The notes: a model not told the origin generated them from the sequence alone. A stretch of DNA of 64,000 bases from Halieaceae bacterium (GCA_902520195.1 CABYND010000010.1:1-64000), one strand, 5' to 3'; numbered from the stretch's first letter, positions 1 through 8,463 are shown. Translations and numbers: made by a program.

Positions 1-1
1 C

Positions 2-1510
2 ACTGGTTGCAGCATTTATCGCGGTGAACAGGAATCTTTACTCGCCAAAGCCCTGGGAGCAAAAGGCTTTCGCGCACGCATCGGCGGTATCATAGAAATC
101 GGGGGCCGCAGGAAGGATGTCTGTAGAGAAAATCAGGCAGTCTGTCGCGAGGAACTCGGAAATGTTTGGCAATCAGTACAGGCGTCGGCCGAGCGTTGGT
201 ATGACCGATCCTTGAACTGTAGCTTCACCACATTCACTGCCTGGGAATACAGTCGTTCACCTCAATCCACCAAGATCCATCGCAATATCATCATGCGCAA
301 CGAGATCGTGCCCGAGCTCCCTATCTCCGCTTTGGAAACACCAGTGGAAATGGACCTGCGTCGTCAACTACTAGAGCAATGCAATGATGCCCGGTCTGGC
401 TGCGAGGCCATTGCCATTCCACATAACCCCAACCTCTCCAATGGCCAGCTGTTTCGCGCCGAGTACGCCGAACTGCCGCTCGCGCGGCAACGTGAGGGGG
501 CGGCGCTACGAGCCAAACTCGAACCTGTGGTGGAGATGATACAAATCAAGGGCGAAGGCGAATGCCTCAATGGCATGTATCAAATCATCGGCGGCAATGA
601 TGAGCTCTGCGAGTTTGAGAAAATTCGAGACTTTGGACAACCTGAGCTGCCAGATTGTGCCGAAGGACAAAGCAAAGGCGCGCAGGCGGGCAAGGGCTGT
701 ACCAGTCGCAACGATTACGTGCGCTACGCGCTGATCGACGGATTAAGAGAGAAAGAACGCCTCGGCATTAACCCCTATCAGTTTGGATTTATCGGGAGTA
801 CAGACTCTCACACCGCAGCACCCGGCGCCGTCAGCGAGTACGAACAACCCTATAAATACGGGACGACGCTTGATCAAACACTGACTGTAGGCGATCGTCC
901 CCGCGCGGTCGCATTCCAGAATCCGGGCGGACTTGCGGGGGTATGGGCCGAGGAAAACACCAGGGACGCCATTTTTGACGCGCTAAAACGCCGCGAAACG
1001 TTTGCCACAGCGGGTTATCAGCATGGCGTGCCTATTGGCGGTGTCCTGACTGCCAAAAGCGAACCCGATGCGCGACCACGATTTGTTGTCGCGGCCAGTG
1101 CCGACCCTGGCACGGCCAGCGCACCCGGGCATCCACTTCAACGGCTTCAAATCATCAAAGGGTGGGTCGGACGCGATGGGTCATTTCATCAGGCGGTCAT
1201 AGATGTGGCCGGAAATGCTGACAACGGCGCCACAGTGGATCCACTGAGCTGTGAGTCCGAAGGGGACGGTTTTGCGACCTTGTGCGGGGTCTGGGAGGAT
1301 CCAGAATTTGATCCACTACAAGATGCTGTTTATTACGCAAGAGCAGTCGAAAACCCCAGCTGCCGGTGGTCGACGCGGATGTGCCTTTCGCTTCCGGAGG
1401 ACCAGCGACCCGATGGATGTGAACACCCACGTATTCCAAAATTAATTCAGGAGCGGGCCTGGACGGCGCCAATTTGGTTCGACTCGGCACAATTAGCTTT
1501 GTCGCCGTAA
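2..1510 (+). CDS. DUF3604 family protein, 5'-partial
   Basis: The reading frame is open from nucleotide 2 to a stop at 1508-1510, so the N-terminus lies outside the window and about 502 residues are visible. The pattern fits the DUF3604 family: a CSFTTFTAWEYS segment, then IPHNPNLSNG, a GSTDSHTAAPG motif and the C-terminal ERAWTAPIWF ending. The fold is thought to be related to PHP/metal-dependent phosphoesterases, and the His/Asp pairs in IPHNPN and TDSH are likely metal ligands; both points are family inference. No substrate can be named. It ends about 100 bp before a small overlapping gene pair on the same strand. Confidence 0.85.
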   Translation, partial: TGCSIYRGEQESLLAKALGAKGFRARIGGIIEIGGRRKDVCRENQAVCREELGNVWQSVQASAERWYDRSLNCSFTTFTAWEYSRSPQSTKIHRNIIMRNEIVPELPISALETPVEMDLRRQLLEQCNDARSGCEAIAIPHNPNLSNGQLFRAEYAELPLARQREGAALRAKLEPVVEMIQIKGEGECLNGMYQIIGGNDELCEFEKIRDFGQPELPDCAEGQSKGAQAGKGCTSRNDYVRYALIDGLREKERLGINPYQFGFIGSTDSHTAAPGAVSEYEQPYKYGTTLDQTLTVGDRPRAVAFQNPGGLAGVWAEENTRDAIFDALKRRETFATAGYQHGVPIGGVLTAKSEPDARPRFVVAASADPGTASAPGHPLQRLQIIKGWVGRDGSFHQAVIDVAGNADNGATVDPLSCESEGDGFATLCGVWEDPEFDPLQDAVYYARAVENPSCRWSTRMCLSLPEDQRPDGCEHPRIPKLIQERAWTAPIWFDSAQLALSP

Positions 1511-1613
1511 GGAAAGGGCAGCGAGGCGAGTGGCCTTTAGTCCTACTTAAAAAGCACACTTTGAATCAGTGATAGAGCATGCTTAGATATTGTTGATTAT
1601 AGGGAGACATCAC

Positions 1614-1748
1614 ATGCAACTATCCAATGAGCTTTTCTTCGCATTATTCAGCATTGTCATGGTGGTCGCAGTCATCTGGTTCGTGCGCAGTGTCAGCCGC
1701 TACAAGGCCTGGGCCAACAGTCGCGATGAGAAAAATATGGATGGGTGA
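1614..1748 (+). CDS. 44-residue single-pass membrane micro-protein
   Basis: A short frame opens with ATG at 1614 behind AGGGAG and ends with TGA at 1746-1748. It encodes a short polar start, a hydrophobic run at about residues 7-24 (LFFALFSIVMVVAVIWFV) and a basic-then-charged tail, as in a single-pass inner-membrane peptide. Its last 23 bases overlap the likely start of the serine hydrolase in another frame, suggesting translational coupling. The hydrolase itself has no strong Shine-Dalgarno sequence, which fits coupling. I do not recognise a family. Coding status rests on the ribosome site, the hydrophobic segment and the overlap. Confidence 0.5.
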   Translation: MQLSNELFFALFSIVMVVAVIWFVRSVSRYKAWANSRDEKNMDG

Positions 1749-2949
1749 AATCGTCGCGGCGATCGCCAAAGGCGCTTTCTGGCCTATTTGTGCGGCGCTC
1801 TTTGCACTCTCAAGCGAAACGCTCGCCGAGACGACAACCTCGAATAACTGGCAACTAGCACAGCCTGAGACTGTCAGCCTCTCTGATGAGGCCCTGGAAG
1901 CAGTTCATCAGGACATTGAGAGCGGACGCTACGGATATATCGATGCGTTCCTGGTGGCTCGCCAGGGCAAACTGGTCTTCGAGCAATACTACGAGCACGA
2001 CTACCCATCGATCTATCGGCAAGAAGCCGCCACCCCGGGTGCACTGGTCGTAAACGACCCCAGCGGACCCTACAACTACTTCAATCCGTGGTGGCACCCC
2101 TACTACCGTAATACGGCGCTGCATTCGATGCAGTCGGTTACCAAATCGGTCGTATCTGCGCTGGTGGGTATCGCGTTATCGCAAGGAGAATTCCCCGATC
2201 TCGATACACCGGTGCTCCAGTTCTTTGACGAAACAGTCGTCGAAAACGTTGATGGGCGGAAACGTGATATCACGCTGCGCGATCTGCTCACCATGAGTGA
2301 CGGATTACTCTGGGATGAGAGCCTCCCCTACAACGATCCCGATAATTCATTCGCCACTATGGCGAAGGCGCACAATTGGGTGCAGTACACCTTAGATCTA
2401 CCCATGGGGAACGAGCCAGGTAAAGTCTTCAATTACAACAGTGGCGCCGCACTCATTCTGGGCCATATTTTCCGCCTCGCGACCGGCACCGATATCGAGG
2501 AATATGCGGTCGAGCATCTGTTCACGCCCCTAGGAATCGATGACTACTACTGGGATAGGACACCCTACGGTCTGACCGATACGCAAGAAGGCTTATATAT
2601 CTCCGCGCGGAGCCTCGCCAAGATTGCGCAACTCTTTTTGCAAAAAGGTCGGTGGCAAGATGAGCAAATCATCCCGGCCACATGGGTGGAGGAATCAACT
2701 GCGCCACGCTACCCGACTGGCAAGTCGGATGAGGAGGCCTACGGATATTTGTGGTGGTCTCAACCTTATGCATTTAAGGGAAAAACAGTCAGAGCACACT
2801 TTGGCAAAGGGTTTGGCGGACAAAGACCGATCTTTTTGCCAGATCTGAACATGGTGATTGTACTGACTGGCTGGAATATCCTGCCGGGACAACCGTTCCT
2901 CCATGCCATGAAGGCGGTCGAGCGAGTGACTGCAGCGGTCATCGATTAG
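1726..2949 (+). CDS. Serine hydrolase, beta-lactamase/class C family
   Basis: Encodes a penicillin-binding-protein-like serine hydrolase exported from the cytoplasm. The SxxK motif is SVTK, with nucleophile Ser at about residue 137 from the 1726 start. A YNSG stretch in NYNSGAALILG occupies the place of the YxN motif, and HFGKGFGGQ matches the HxG motif. A hydrophobic N-terminal segment (KGAFWPICAALFALSS) ending near LAE is a probable signal peptide. I prefer ATG 1726 or ATG 1741. A longer frame begins at 1627, but its first residues are the out-of-frame shadow of the upstream micro-protein. Members include esterases, amidases and DD-peptidases, so the substrate is unknown. Confidence 0.85.
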   Translation: MRKIWMGEIVAAIAKGAFWPICAALFALSSETLAETTTSNNWQLAQPETVSLSDEALEAVHQDIESGRYGYIDAFLVARQGKLVFEQYYEHDYPSIYRQEAATPGALVVNDPSGPYNYFNPWWHPYYRNTALHSMQSVTKSVVSALVGIALSQGEFPDLDTPVLQFFDETVVENVDGRKRDITLRDLLTMSDGLLWDESLPYNDPDNSFATMAKAHNWVQYTLDLPMGNEPGKVFNYNSGAALILGHIFRLATGTDIEEYAVEHLFTPLGIDDYYWDRTPYGLTDTQEGLYISARSLAKIAQLFLQKGRWQDEQIIPATWVEESTAPRYPTGKSDEEAYGYLWWSQPYAFKGKTVRAHFGKGFGGQRPIFLPDLNMVIVLTGWNILPGQPFLHAMKAVERVTAAVID

Positions 2950-2989
2950 CAGCCAAATACGACAGATCAGCTCACGCCACGTCGCGTTA

Positions 2990-3343
2990 ACCGCCGATCT
3001 TGCGCTACAGGGCGTCTGGGAGATCGCCAGAACCTCTTATGACGATGAAGCCGTTACCCTTCGCGAGCCTCGTCAGATTAAAATATTTACGTCAGAGAGA
3101 GTGATAGACACCTATTATTACGAGGCATCTGAACAACAGCCTCACTACCTCTCAGTGGGTCACGGAACCTATTCGTACACCAACGGCACACTGAGAGAAA
3201 CCATCGTCAACCACTCAAATCCCGATCTCATCGGTCAAGTCTTTGATGTCACTGTCTCGGTAAGCGAGGACGACAACTCGTTCACTCAAGCAGTCGATTT
3301 GGGCAAATACGTGCTACGAGAGACATGGACCCGCGTGGAATAA
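2990..3343 (+). pseudogene. 5'-truncated remnant, lipocalin-like/hypothetical
   Basis: A protein-like frame runs from just after the hydrolase to the stop before 3344. The only start codon in it is GTG 3101, but convincing protein sequence begins well upstream with LALQGVWEIARTSYDD, and no ATG, GTG or TTG exists between the in-frame TGA at 2927 and 3101. The opening (L-x-GxWE) resembles the first strand of lipocalin-like domains, followed by repeated beta-like segments. I read it as a gene that lost its 5' end, including any signal peptide, when it became joined to the hydrolase. The family assignment is weak. An 80-residue product from GTG 3101 is the alternative. Confidence 0.45.
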
Positions 3344-3504
3344 TACTCCAGCAACGTTAGACCTAACGGCGCATAGATCGCGCATTTTGGACAAGAATAA
3401 TAAGCCGGGTCGGCTCCTAGGACGCGTGGGCTTGAAATTTAGGTTACTGAATCTAGACTAACTCGCGCGGCATGTTGCCCGCGTTAAATCACAAGGGGGT
3501 AAAA

Positions 3505-4272
3505 ATGAGATTAATCGTTGCTTTCTTCATGGCATTGGCCTCGTCTCTTACAGTGGCTCAAGAAATGACCGAGATGCGGTCAGAGTTTTTCTATTGCACG
3601 CTCAACGATGGCATGACCATGGAAGACGTAAGAGAACAAAGCAAGCAATACGGCGAGTTCTCTAAGAAAAGCGGCACTCATTACACGCAGGCTATCTTGT
3701 TGCCTATGCATGCTGGTGAGACAGACTACGACTACATCACCTGGGGCACATGGCCTGACGGCAAGGCGATGTACGAAGAGTGGGGTTCCTTCGCCAACAA
3801 TTATGACGCCGCAGCTGAAGAAGTTACGGGCGGTGCGGCGGGTACCTGCCGCAACAGCATTGCCACATTCTTTTACTTGGTTGCGCGCATCCCCATGGAC
3901 GCCGCGGAACGCGATAAAAAGCGCCCTGTGCAGTTCTCAAGATGCTCCCTTAACGAAGGCGTGACGCTGGAACAAGTCGCAGAGCAAGAGATGAAAAATG
4001 TAAAGCAGATGGAAGATGCTGGCTTCAAAGGTCTGGCCATCGCGTATCACGTGCCTTACATGGGTTTCAATGAGACACCTGACTTCGACTTCGTGATGAA
4101 TTACTACTGGTACTCATTCGACGCGAGAGCTTATGCGGCACAAAACTATGGTGTGTTCGCTGCCGAAAATCCCGAAGGCCAGGAAGCGATGGAAGAGTTA
4201 GTCTCCTGCGAAGGAACCAGCTCGTTTGTTTTTGAGACGATGTTCAACAACTTGCCAGATACCGAGGGTTAA
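3505..4272 (+). CDS. Secreted duplicated-domain four-cysteine protein
   Basis: The 255-residue product starts at ATG 3505 behind AAGGGGGT. A signal peptide covers about residues 1-18 (LIVAFFMALASSLTVA). The mature part is an internal duplication: YCTLNDGMTMEDV near residue 31 corresponds to RCSLNEGVTLEQV near 147, and each half ends with another cysteine (GTCRNS, VSCEGT). That gives exactly four cysteines, probably one disulfide per half. The minus-strand gene at 4625-5383 is a paralog with the same two halves and four cysteines. The sizes and helix/strand pattern suggest ferredoxin-like alpha/beta folds, but I do not recognise a family and give no function. Confidence 0.75.
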   Translation: MRLIVAFFMALASSLTVAQEMTEMRSEFFYCTLNDGMTMEDVREQSKQYGEFSKKSGTHYTQAILLPMHAGETDYDYITWGTWPDGKAMYEEWGSFANNYDAAAEEVTGGAAGTCRNSIATFFYLVARIPMDAAERDKKRPVQFSRCSLNEGVTLEQVAEQEMKNVKQMEDAGFKGLAIAYHVPYMGFNETPDFDFVMNYYWYSFDARAYAAQNYGVFAAENPEGQEAMEELVSCEGTSSFVFETMFNNLPDTEG

Positions 4273-4313
4273 TCCACTTATCGAGCGCAGCGTAAGCTGC
4301 CTCGAACGAAGGG

Positions 4314-4338
4314 AAAAAAGGCCACCCGCAGGGTGGCC
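4314..4338 (-). terminator. Intrinsic terminator, probably ancestral to tRNA-Ser
   Basis: An 8-bp GC-rich stem (GGCCACCC, loop GCA, GGGTGGCC, 4320-4338) is followed on the minus strand by six T (4314-4319). The plus-strand side has no clean T run, so the main direction is minus, although it could also stop the convergent gene ending at 4272. It lies about 10 bp from a copy of the tRNA-Ser 3' end, the position expected for that tRNA's own terminator. Confidence 0.85.
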
Positions 4339-4348
4339 TTCTCGTTTG

Positions 4349-4363
4349 ATGGCGGAGAGGGAG
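4349..4363 (-). repeat. Duplicated tRNA-Ser 3' end, att-like
   Basis: Fifteen bases are identical to 8561-8575, the CCA end plus 3' acceptor arm of tRNA-Ser(GGA). No other part of a tRNA is present here. A direct copy of a tRNA 3' end in the same orientation, next to a terminator, is the usual mark left by site-specific insertion at a tRNA gene. Inference: this is the distal junction of an island covering about 4364-8560. Confidence 0.65.
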
Positions 4364-4507
4364 TACTCCGAAAGCCCATTGCAACAATGGCTTTGGGGAT
4401 GTCGTGGTCAACACTTTGCAACACACTCTGGTGTAGTCGATTCAATCCCTCGTCATTTACTAACCGATCTGCGGCACGCTGCCCTACCCCACCACCTGAC
4501 TAAATAA

Positions 4508-4563
4508 CCCCCCCAGGGGGGCTAACTGCCATTGTGATTGAGATGGTTACCGCCCAGATACAT
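4508..4563 (-). repeat. Dispersed intergenic repeat, copy A
   Basis: Contains a C-run/G-run palindrome (4508-4520), then GGCTAAC and, after a spacer with TTGTGATTG, GGTTACCGCCCAGATACAT ending at 4563. The same block recurs at 5548-5592, 6603-6647 and 8524-8558. On the minus strand GGGC and GTAAC can pair with GTTA and GCCC around a 15-20 base loop. It lies 62 bp beyond the stop of the minus-strand gene at 4625, so it is that gene's 3' repeat. Confidence 0.8.
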
Positions 4564-4624
4564 CTGGAAGTGATTTCCCGCGAAAAAACATCCCTCCCGA
4601 AAAAACGAGAGAGACAGACTCGCT

Positions 4625-5383
4625 TTACTCCGAACCTCCAACTGCGGTGTATAAGGCGGACGGGCCAACAACACATTTCATGATCGGATCATAGAGCTTG
4701 TTTTCCAACTGTACGCCGCCGTTTCTGACATACAGATCATTATCGCTGCCCTTTGCTGCGAGAGAGTCATGCCATCGCGCTTGATAGAAATCCAAACCGT
4801 CGGCCGGATTGCCTTGCATGGGGTACCATCTATAAACGCGAGCAGTGATTCCAGCTTGATCAAGGAACTTATTCATTTCCGCGTCCGCTGCTGCCATTTT
4901 TTCCTGGGTGGCTCCCGGTGCCCACGAGCAACCTGCAAAATCAACGACGCCAGTGCTTAATGGAGCTTCCGCAACATCTCTGACTCTTACCCAGGCGAGC
5001 TGTGAGTGAGAATTGCACGGAATGACTGAGTCAAACTCTTTTTGGAGGTCACCACCTTTTTCTAACCACTCTTCAAGAACAATACCTTGGTCAGAGAAGC
5101 CATCAGAGAAGCCCACCCAATAAACGCCAGCATCAGATCCATCAGAGAAAAATGGCGTTAGAACATGACCGGCATATGCCTTTGAGTGATTTTTTTTTGC
5201 CCACTTATCCCATTTCTTCGCAACTTTCATTAGGTCATCCATGTCTTTGCCTTCTGCAAAGTCACATGCATAAACCTCCACACCGCCATAAGCAGGCATT
5301 GCCGCATGATTGTCCGCTTGACCCAACTGTGTAGCCATTGAGGCACTTAAAACTAGTAAAAATTGTAGTACTGATTTGACCAT
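4625..5383 (-). CDS. Secreted duplicated-domain four-cysteine protein, paralog
   Basis: The 252-residue product has a signal peptide (SVLQFLLVLSASMATQLGQA) followed by two related halves, opening with YACDFAEGKDMDDL and AGCSWAPGATQEKM. Each half has a second cysteine (IPCNSH, MKCVVG), four in all as in the plus-strand protein at 3505-4272. ATG 5383 behind AGGGG is preferred over the TTG one codon upstream. It is the last gene of a block of three minus-strand genes separated by a common repeat. Its paralog lies just outside the proposed island junction and is convergent. The family is unrecognised; a periplasmic, disulfide-stabilised role is inferred from the signal peptide and even cysteine count. 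Confidence 0.75.
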   Translation of the reverse strand: MVKSVLQFLLVLSASMATQLGQADNHAAMPAYGGVEVYACDFAEGKDMDDLMKVAKKWDKWAKKNHSKAYAGHVLTPFFSDGSDAGVYWVGFSDGFSDQGIVLEEWLEKGGDLQKEFDSVIPCNSHSQLAWVRVRDVAEAPLSTGVVDFAGCSWAPGATQEKMAAADAEMNKFLDQAGITARVYRWYPMQGNPADGLDFYQARWHDSLAAKGSDNDLYVRNGGVQLENKLYDPIMKCVVGPSALYTAVGGSE

Positions 5384-5547
5384 CAAAGGTTACCCCTCTC
5401 CTTAGTAAGCGAATTGCCCTACTGCAGTTAGGGAGCAAGAACAGCCGTCAACTAAACTATCACGCAACCTCTGAAAGTGATTGAAGTTTTTGTGACGGCC
5501 TAAGTTATCCGAGTGCATGCGGGAGACAAACCACCCGTCCGACGAAC

Positions 5548-5592
5548 GGCTACCTACCGCTTTGATTGTGATTGTTACCGCCCAGATACATT
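5548..5592 (-). repeat. Dispersed intergenic repeat, copy B
   Basis: Carries GGCTACC, then TTTGATTGTGATT and GTTACCGCCCAGATACATT, identical to copies A and C over the last 18 bases. The left part is more diverged and the hairpin is weaker than in A and C. It begins 26 bp beyond the stop of the minus-strand gene at 5618 and lies upstream of the gene at 4625-5383. The remaining 5384-5547 stretch shows only faint likeness to the left arms of C and D (TTTTTGTGACGGCCTAAG). Confidence 0.75.
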
Positions 5593-5617
5593 AGGGGGTT
5601 GCTTTTTTCTTATAACC

Positions 5618-6508
5618 TCAGGGTGGCTGTTGCGTCTCATCATCCTCTTCTGGAGGCATGCCCTCAAGATGACTAAATCTCAGTTGGTTCATCAGTTCTA
5701 GCAAATTAAAGATGTGACTTAAGACTAGTTTCACCAACGGTATCTCTGAACGTATTTCGTCCAAAACGAGCTGCTTCTCAAGCAACAAGAGAGAGCAATC
5801 CTCCATCGCATAAACATTTTTGCTTCTGTTCGTGGAGGTTATTATGGAACCCTCTCCAAAAAAATCTGTCTCGTATAGCTCCGCAAATTTTGCATGGTCC
5901 TCTGTGGTGAGAAAAACAGAGCCCTTGGCAATAAAGTACAGCCCTTTGGGAGGCTCACCTACCAGAAATATAGGCTGATCTTTGCGAACCGATGACTTTT
6001 TAAATGAGTCTTTATAGTGGTGCAGAAATCTGTCTTCGAATACCGGATTGACTCTCTGTTTGTTGGCGTAGATTCGGGTAACGCTGTTTCTGATGATCTC
6101 GTTGACAAGAAAACTTGCACCCATGACTGCTTTCCGGAGCACACTGCCATCCACAGAGACGACTTCTAGAGGCTCATGGATAGTGTAATTCCTGTCCAAA
6201 GGCCGCTTACTCAATGTGGCGGCCAGATAAATTGAGTCTCCAGCAGAAAAGCTTTGGGTTGAGTGAATGGTGGTGTCGAATACCGAGTGATCTCTAAGAA
6301 GTGCAACACCCTTTGTTATGAAAAGCGCCGCATCTCTGGTTTGTAACTCCGAAGCATCAGAGATCAGGCGCACTTCAGCGCATCTTGACCGTGTTACCTC
6401 TGCTAGAAGTAAGTTTTTGTCTAACACAGAACTTCCCACCGAAACCTTACTGCAGCATGGCCCAAGCCCGCTCAGACTGTTTAAAGGCAACGTAAAGCCA
6501 TGTTGCAC
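5618..6508 (-). CDS. Cyclic-nucleotide-binding-like protein
   Basis: The 296-residue product has a C-terminal half resembling a CRP/cNMP-binding beta-roll: RKDQPIFLVGEPPKGLYFIAKG, then FFGEGSIITSTNRSKNVYAMED, the usual place of the phosphate-binding cassette. The canonical Arg-Ser/Thr pair is altered, so ligand binding is uncertain. The N-terminal half may be a more degenerate copy of the same fold. There is no helix-turn-helix and no enzyme domain; it ends in an acidic tail (PPEEDDE). The start is GTG 6508 with only a weak purine stretch upstream. Base composition is low in GC compared with the core genome. It sits between repeat copies B and C. Confidence 0.65.
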   Translation of the reverse strand: MQHGFTLPLNSLSGLGPCCSKVSVGSSVLDKNLLLAEVTRSRCAEVRLISDASELQTRDAALFITKGVALLRDHSVFDTTIHSTQSFSAGDSIYLAATLSKRPLDRNYTIHEPLEVVSVDGSVLRKAVMGASFLVNEIIRNSVTRIYANKQRVNPVFEDRFLHHYKDSFKKSSVRKDQPIFLVGEPPKGLYFIAKGSVFLTTEDHAKFAELYETDFFGEGSIITSTNRSKNVYAMEDCSLLLLEKQLVLDEIRSEIPLVKLVLSHIFNLLELMNQLRFSHLEGMPPEEDDETQQPP

Positions 6509-6549
6509 AGCTTTTCTTTTAACGTCCGGATACTATCAGAGGTGCACCT

Positions 6550-6647
6550 CAATTTGAGGCGTCATGTCAGCGCAAATGTGACGCAGGTAGGGGGGCCGGG
6601 GGGGCTAACCGTCGTTGTGATTGTGATGGTTACCGCCCAGATACATT
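6550..6647 (-). repeat. Dispersed intergenic repeat, copy C (long form)
   Basis: About 98 bp shared with copy D. The left arm has CAAT, TGAGG, GTCATGT and GCAAATGTGACGCAG; then come two G-runs separated by CC; then GGCTAACC, TTGTGATTGTGAT and GGTTACCGCCCAGATACATT. TAACC and GGTTA plus GGG and CCC can form a hairpin with a 17-base loop. It begins 18 bp beyond the stop of the amidohydrolase gene and extends almost to the start of the next minus-strand gene. Confidence 0.85.
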
Positions 6648-6664
6648 GGAAACATACTTGGGTG

Positions 6665-8434
6665 TTAAAGAGCGGTCTTGCCCAGCGGAGCTAGGCTCCA
6701 CTCCCCATATACTCGCTCACCGTCTATCAGGGTAAGCAGTACAGACGCTTCAGAAATCTCCGAAGATTTGAGATCAAAAAGGTTTTTATCAAGCACGGTA
6801 AGGTCTGCCTGCTTTCCAACCTCAATAGACCCAGTTTCATGTTCAATAAAGTTTATGTATGCCGAGTTGAGTGTATAGGCCTTCAGCGCCGCACTAAGTC
6901 CAACGCGCTGGTGATCGAGAAATGGCGCGCTCTCATTGGTCAGTGGATCTCTTCGCGTGATAGCAGTCTCAATACCTAGTAGAGGGTTGCCAGAGCTGAC
7001 AAACCAATCGCTACCAAAAACCACCAAGGCTCCGGAATCTAGCAGGCTTTTGATCGGGTACAACCATTGGCTTCTCTCTTCACCTAATTTCGGGATCGTA
7101 AGCTCGGTGATGAATTTATCCGCCCAGGCCCAATAAGGTTGGAAGTTGGCCGCAACACCTAGCTCTGCAAATCTTGGGATATCTGCAGGATTAAAAAGCT
7201 GAATATGAGAGATATGGTGTCGGTTGTCTTTCTCGCCATTTGTAGACCGAGCTACTTCTATGGCATCCAGCGATGCTCTTATGGCAGCGTCTCCGATTGC
7301 ATGAAAATGAATTTGAAAGTCCAAAGCGTCGAGCTTCGTTATAACCTCTCTGAGCATCTTTGGAGGTATGAGCAATTCGCCAGTTGTGCCATCTTCCTTA
7401 TCGCTATAGGGCTCCAAAAGTGCAGCGGTGTGGACTTCAAGAACACCATCCAGCCAAATCTTTACGGATTTCGCTTTTAGTCTCCCGGTGTTAAACCTCT
7501 CACGCGCCTCAATAATCCTAGAAATCTGCTCCATTCCGAGATCTGTATTCCAGACTATCGCCCCAGAAACTTTCAAAGTGAGGTTGCCGCTCTCTTCCAA
7601 AGTCATATAGGTTGGGCCACCCACATACGCCTCGTTACCATCCAGCTTCAACAGCGCATCCTGCACAGAGGTCACCCCGTATTGATTCAAATAAAACTGC
7701 CCAAACTGAAGCGCGGCCACCATCTGCTCTTCAGAGTAGGGAGGCCTGGCGTCTAACACCAAATTCATCGCACTGTTCTCTTGAAGAGACCCGCTCGGAA
7801 CGCTTGAGCCAGGGTATCGGTCTATTCGACCTCTAGGAGGGTCAATGGACTTAGAATCAATGCCCGCCATCTCCAAGGCAGCTGAGTTAACCCAAAGTTG
7901 ATGCCCAGTTGCTGATTTGAGGATTACTGGGCGAGAGGGAATTACAGAGTCGATAAGTTTCTTATCAGGTAGGCCATTCGGGAACAGGTCCATGGTCCAG
8001 CCCCCGCCGTCCACGAAGGTCGACTCGGGAAAGCTACGATCACAGGACTCTAGTACTTCTAAATATTCGGCAATCGAAGTCGCGCCGTGGAGGCTGCAGC
8101 CCAAATAGGCCATTCCTGCCTCTATCGGGTGCACGTGAGCATCCTGGAAGCCGGGTAACAGCATCTTGCCAGCCAAATCGACGACACGAGTATGAGGACC
8201 AACTAATTTCAGGGCTCCCTCATCATCTCCTACGTAAACTATTTTCTCTCGTTTTACAGCAATTGCAGTAGCCCAAGGCTGACTGTCATTAACTGTATAT
8301 ACCTTGCCGGTATGGAAAACTATGCTTGCCGCTGCCTTGGTCGCTACGCCCTCAGGCTCGCTACACCCGAGCAGCACAAGCATTACAACGAGCACTATAA
8401 ATCTTACTAATGACGAGGGTCTGTTTATCAACAT
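6665..8434 (-). CDS. YtcJ-type amidohydrolase, predicted lipoprotein
   Basis: A 589-residue metal-dependent hydrolase of the amidohydrolase superfamily, YtcJ/N-substituted formamide deformylase-like branch. The N-terminus is a lipoprotein signal with lipobox LLGC (Cys24), so it is probably membrane-anchored outside the cytoplasm. An amidohydrolase beta-sandwich start (KVYTVNDSQPWATAIAV) is followed by the metal motif DAHVHP (His100, His102), HFHAIGDAA near residue 375 and GSDWFV towards the end, which supplies the catalytic Asp. The substrate cannot be read from sequence; formamides, amides and cyclic ureides are known for relatives. The start is ATG 8434. The gene is flanked by repeat copies C and D and lies next to tRNA-Ser. 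Confidence 0.85.
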   Translation of the reverse strand: MLINRPSSLVRFIVLVVMLVLLGCSEPEGVATKAAASIVFHTGKVYTVNDSQPWATAIAVKREKIVYVGDDEGALKLVGPHTRVVDLAGKMLLPGFQDAHVHPIEAGMAYLGCSLHGATSIAEYLEVLESCDRSFPESTFVDGGGWTMDLFPNGLPDKKLIDSVIPSRPVILKSATGHQLWVNSAALEMAGIDSKSIDPPRGRIDRYPGSSVPSGSLQENSAMNLVLDARPPYSEEQMVAALQFGQFYLNQYGVTSVQDALLKLDGNEAYVGGPTYMTLEESGNLTLKVSGAIVWNTDLGMEQISRIIEARERFNTGRLKAKSVKIWLDGVLEVHTAALLEPYSDKEDGTTGELLIPPKMLREVITKLDALDFQIHFHAIGDAAIRASLDAIEVARSTNGEKDNRHHISHIQLFNPADIPRFAELGVAANFQPYWAWADKFITELTIPKLGEERSQWLYPIKSLLDSGALVVFGSDWFVSSGNPLLGIETAITRRDPLTNESAPFLDHQRVGLSAALKAYTLNSAYINFIEHETGSIEVGKQADLTVLDKNLFDLKSSEISEASVLLTLIDGERVYGEWSLAPLGKTAL

Positions 8435-8463
8435 AGTCCACTCAGCTTACCAAAGGACTATCT

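Noticed and set aside
4226-4507. Plus-strand frame of 93 codons over 4226-4507
   Set aside because: It runs through the terminator, the tRNA-Ser 3' copy and repeat A; the MAERE-like segment is the translated tRNA end, a common false protein. No ribosome site.
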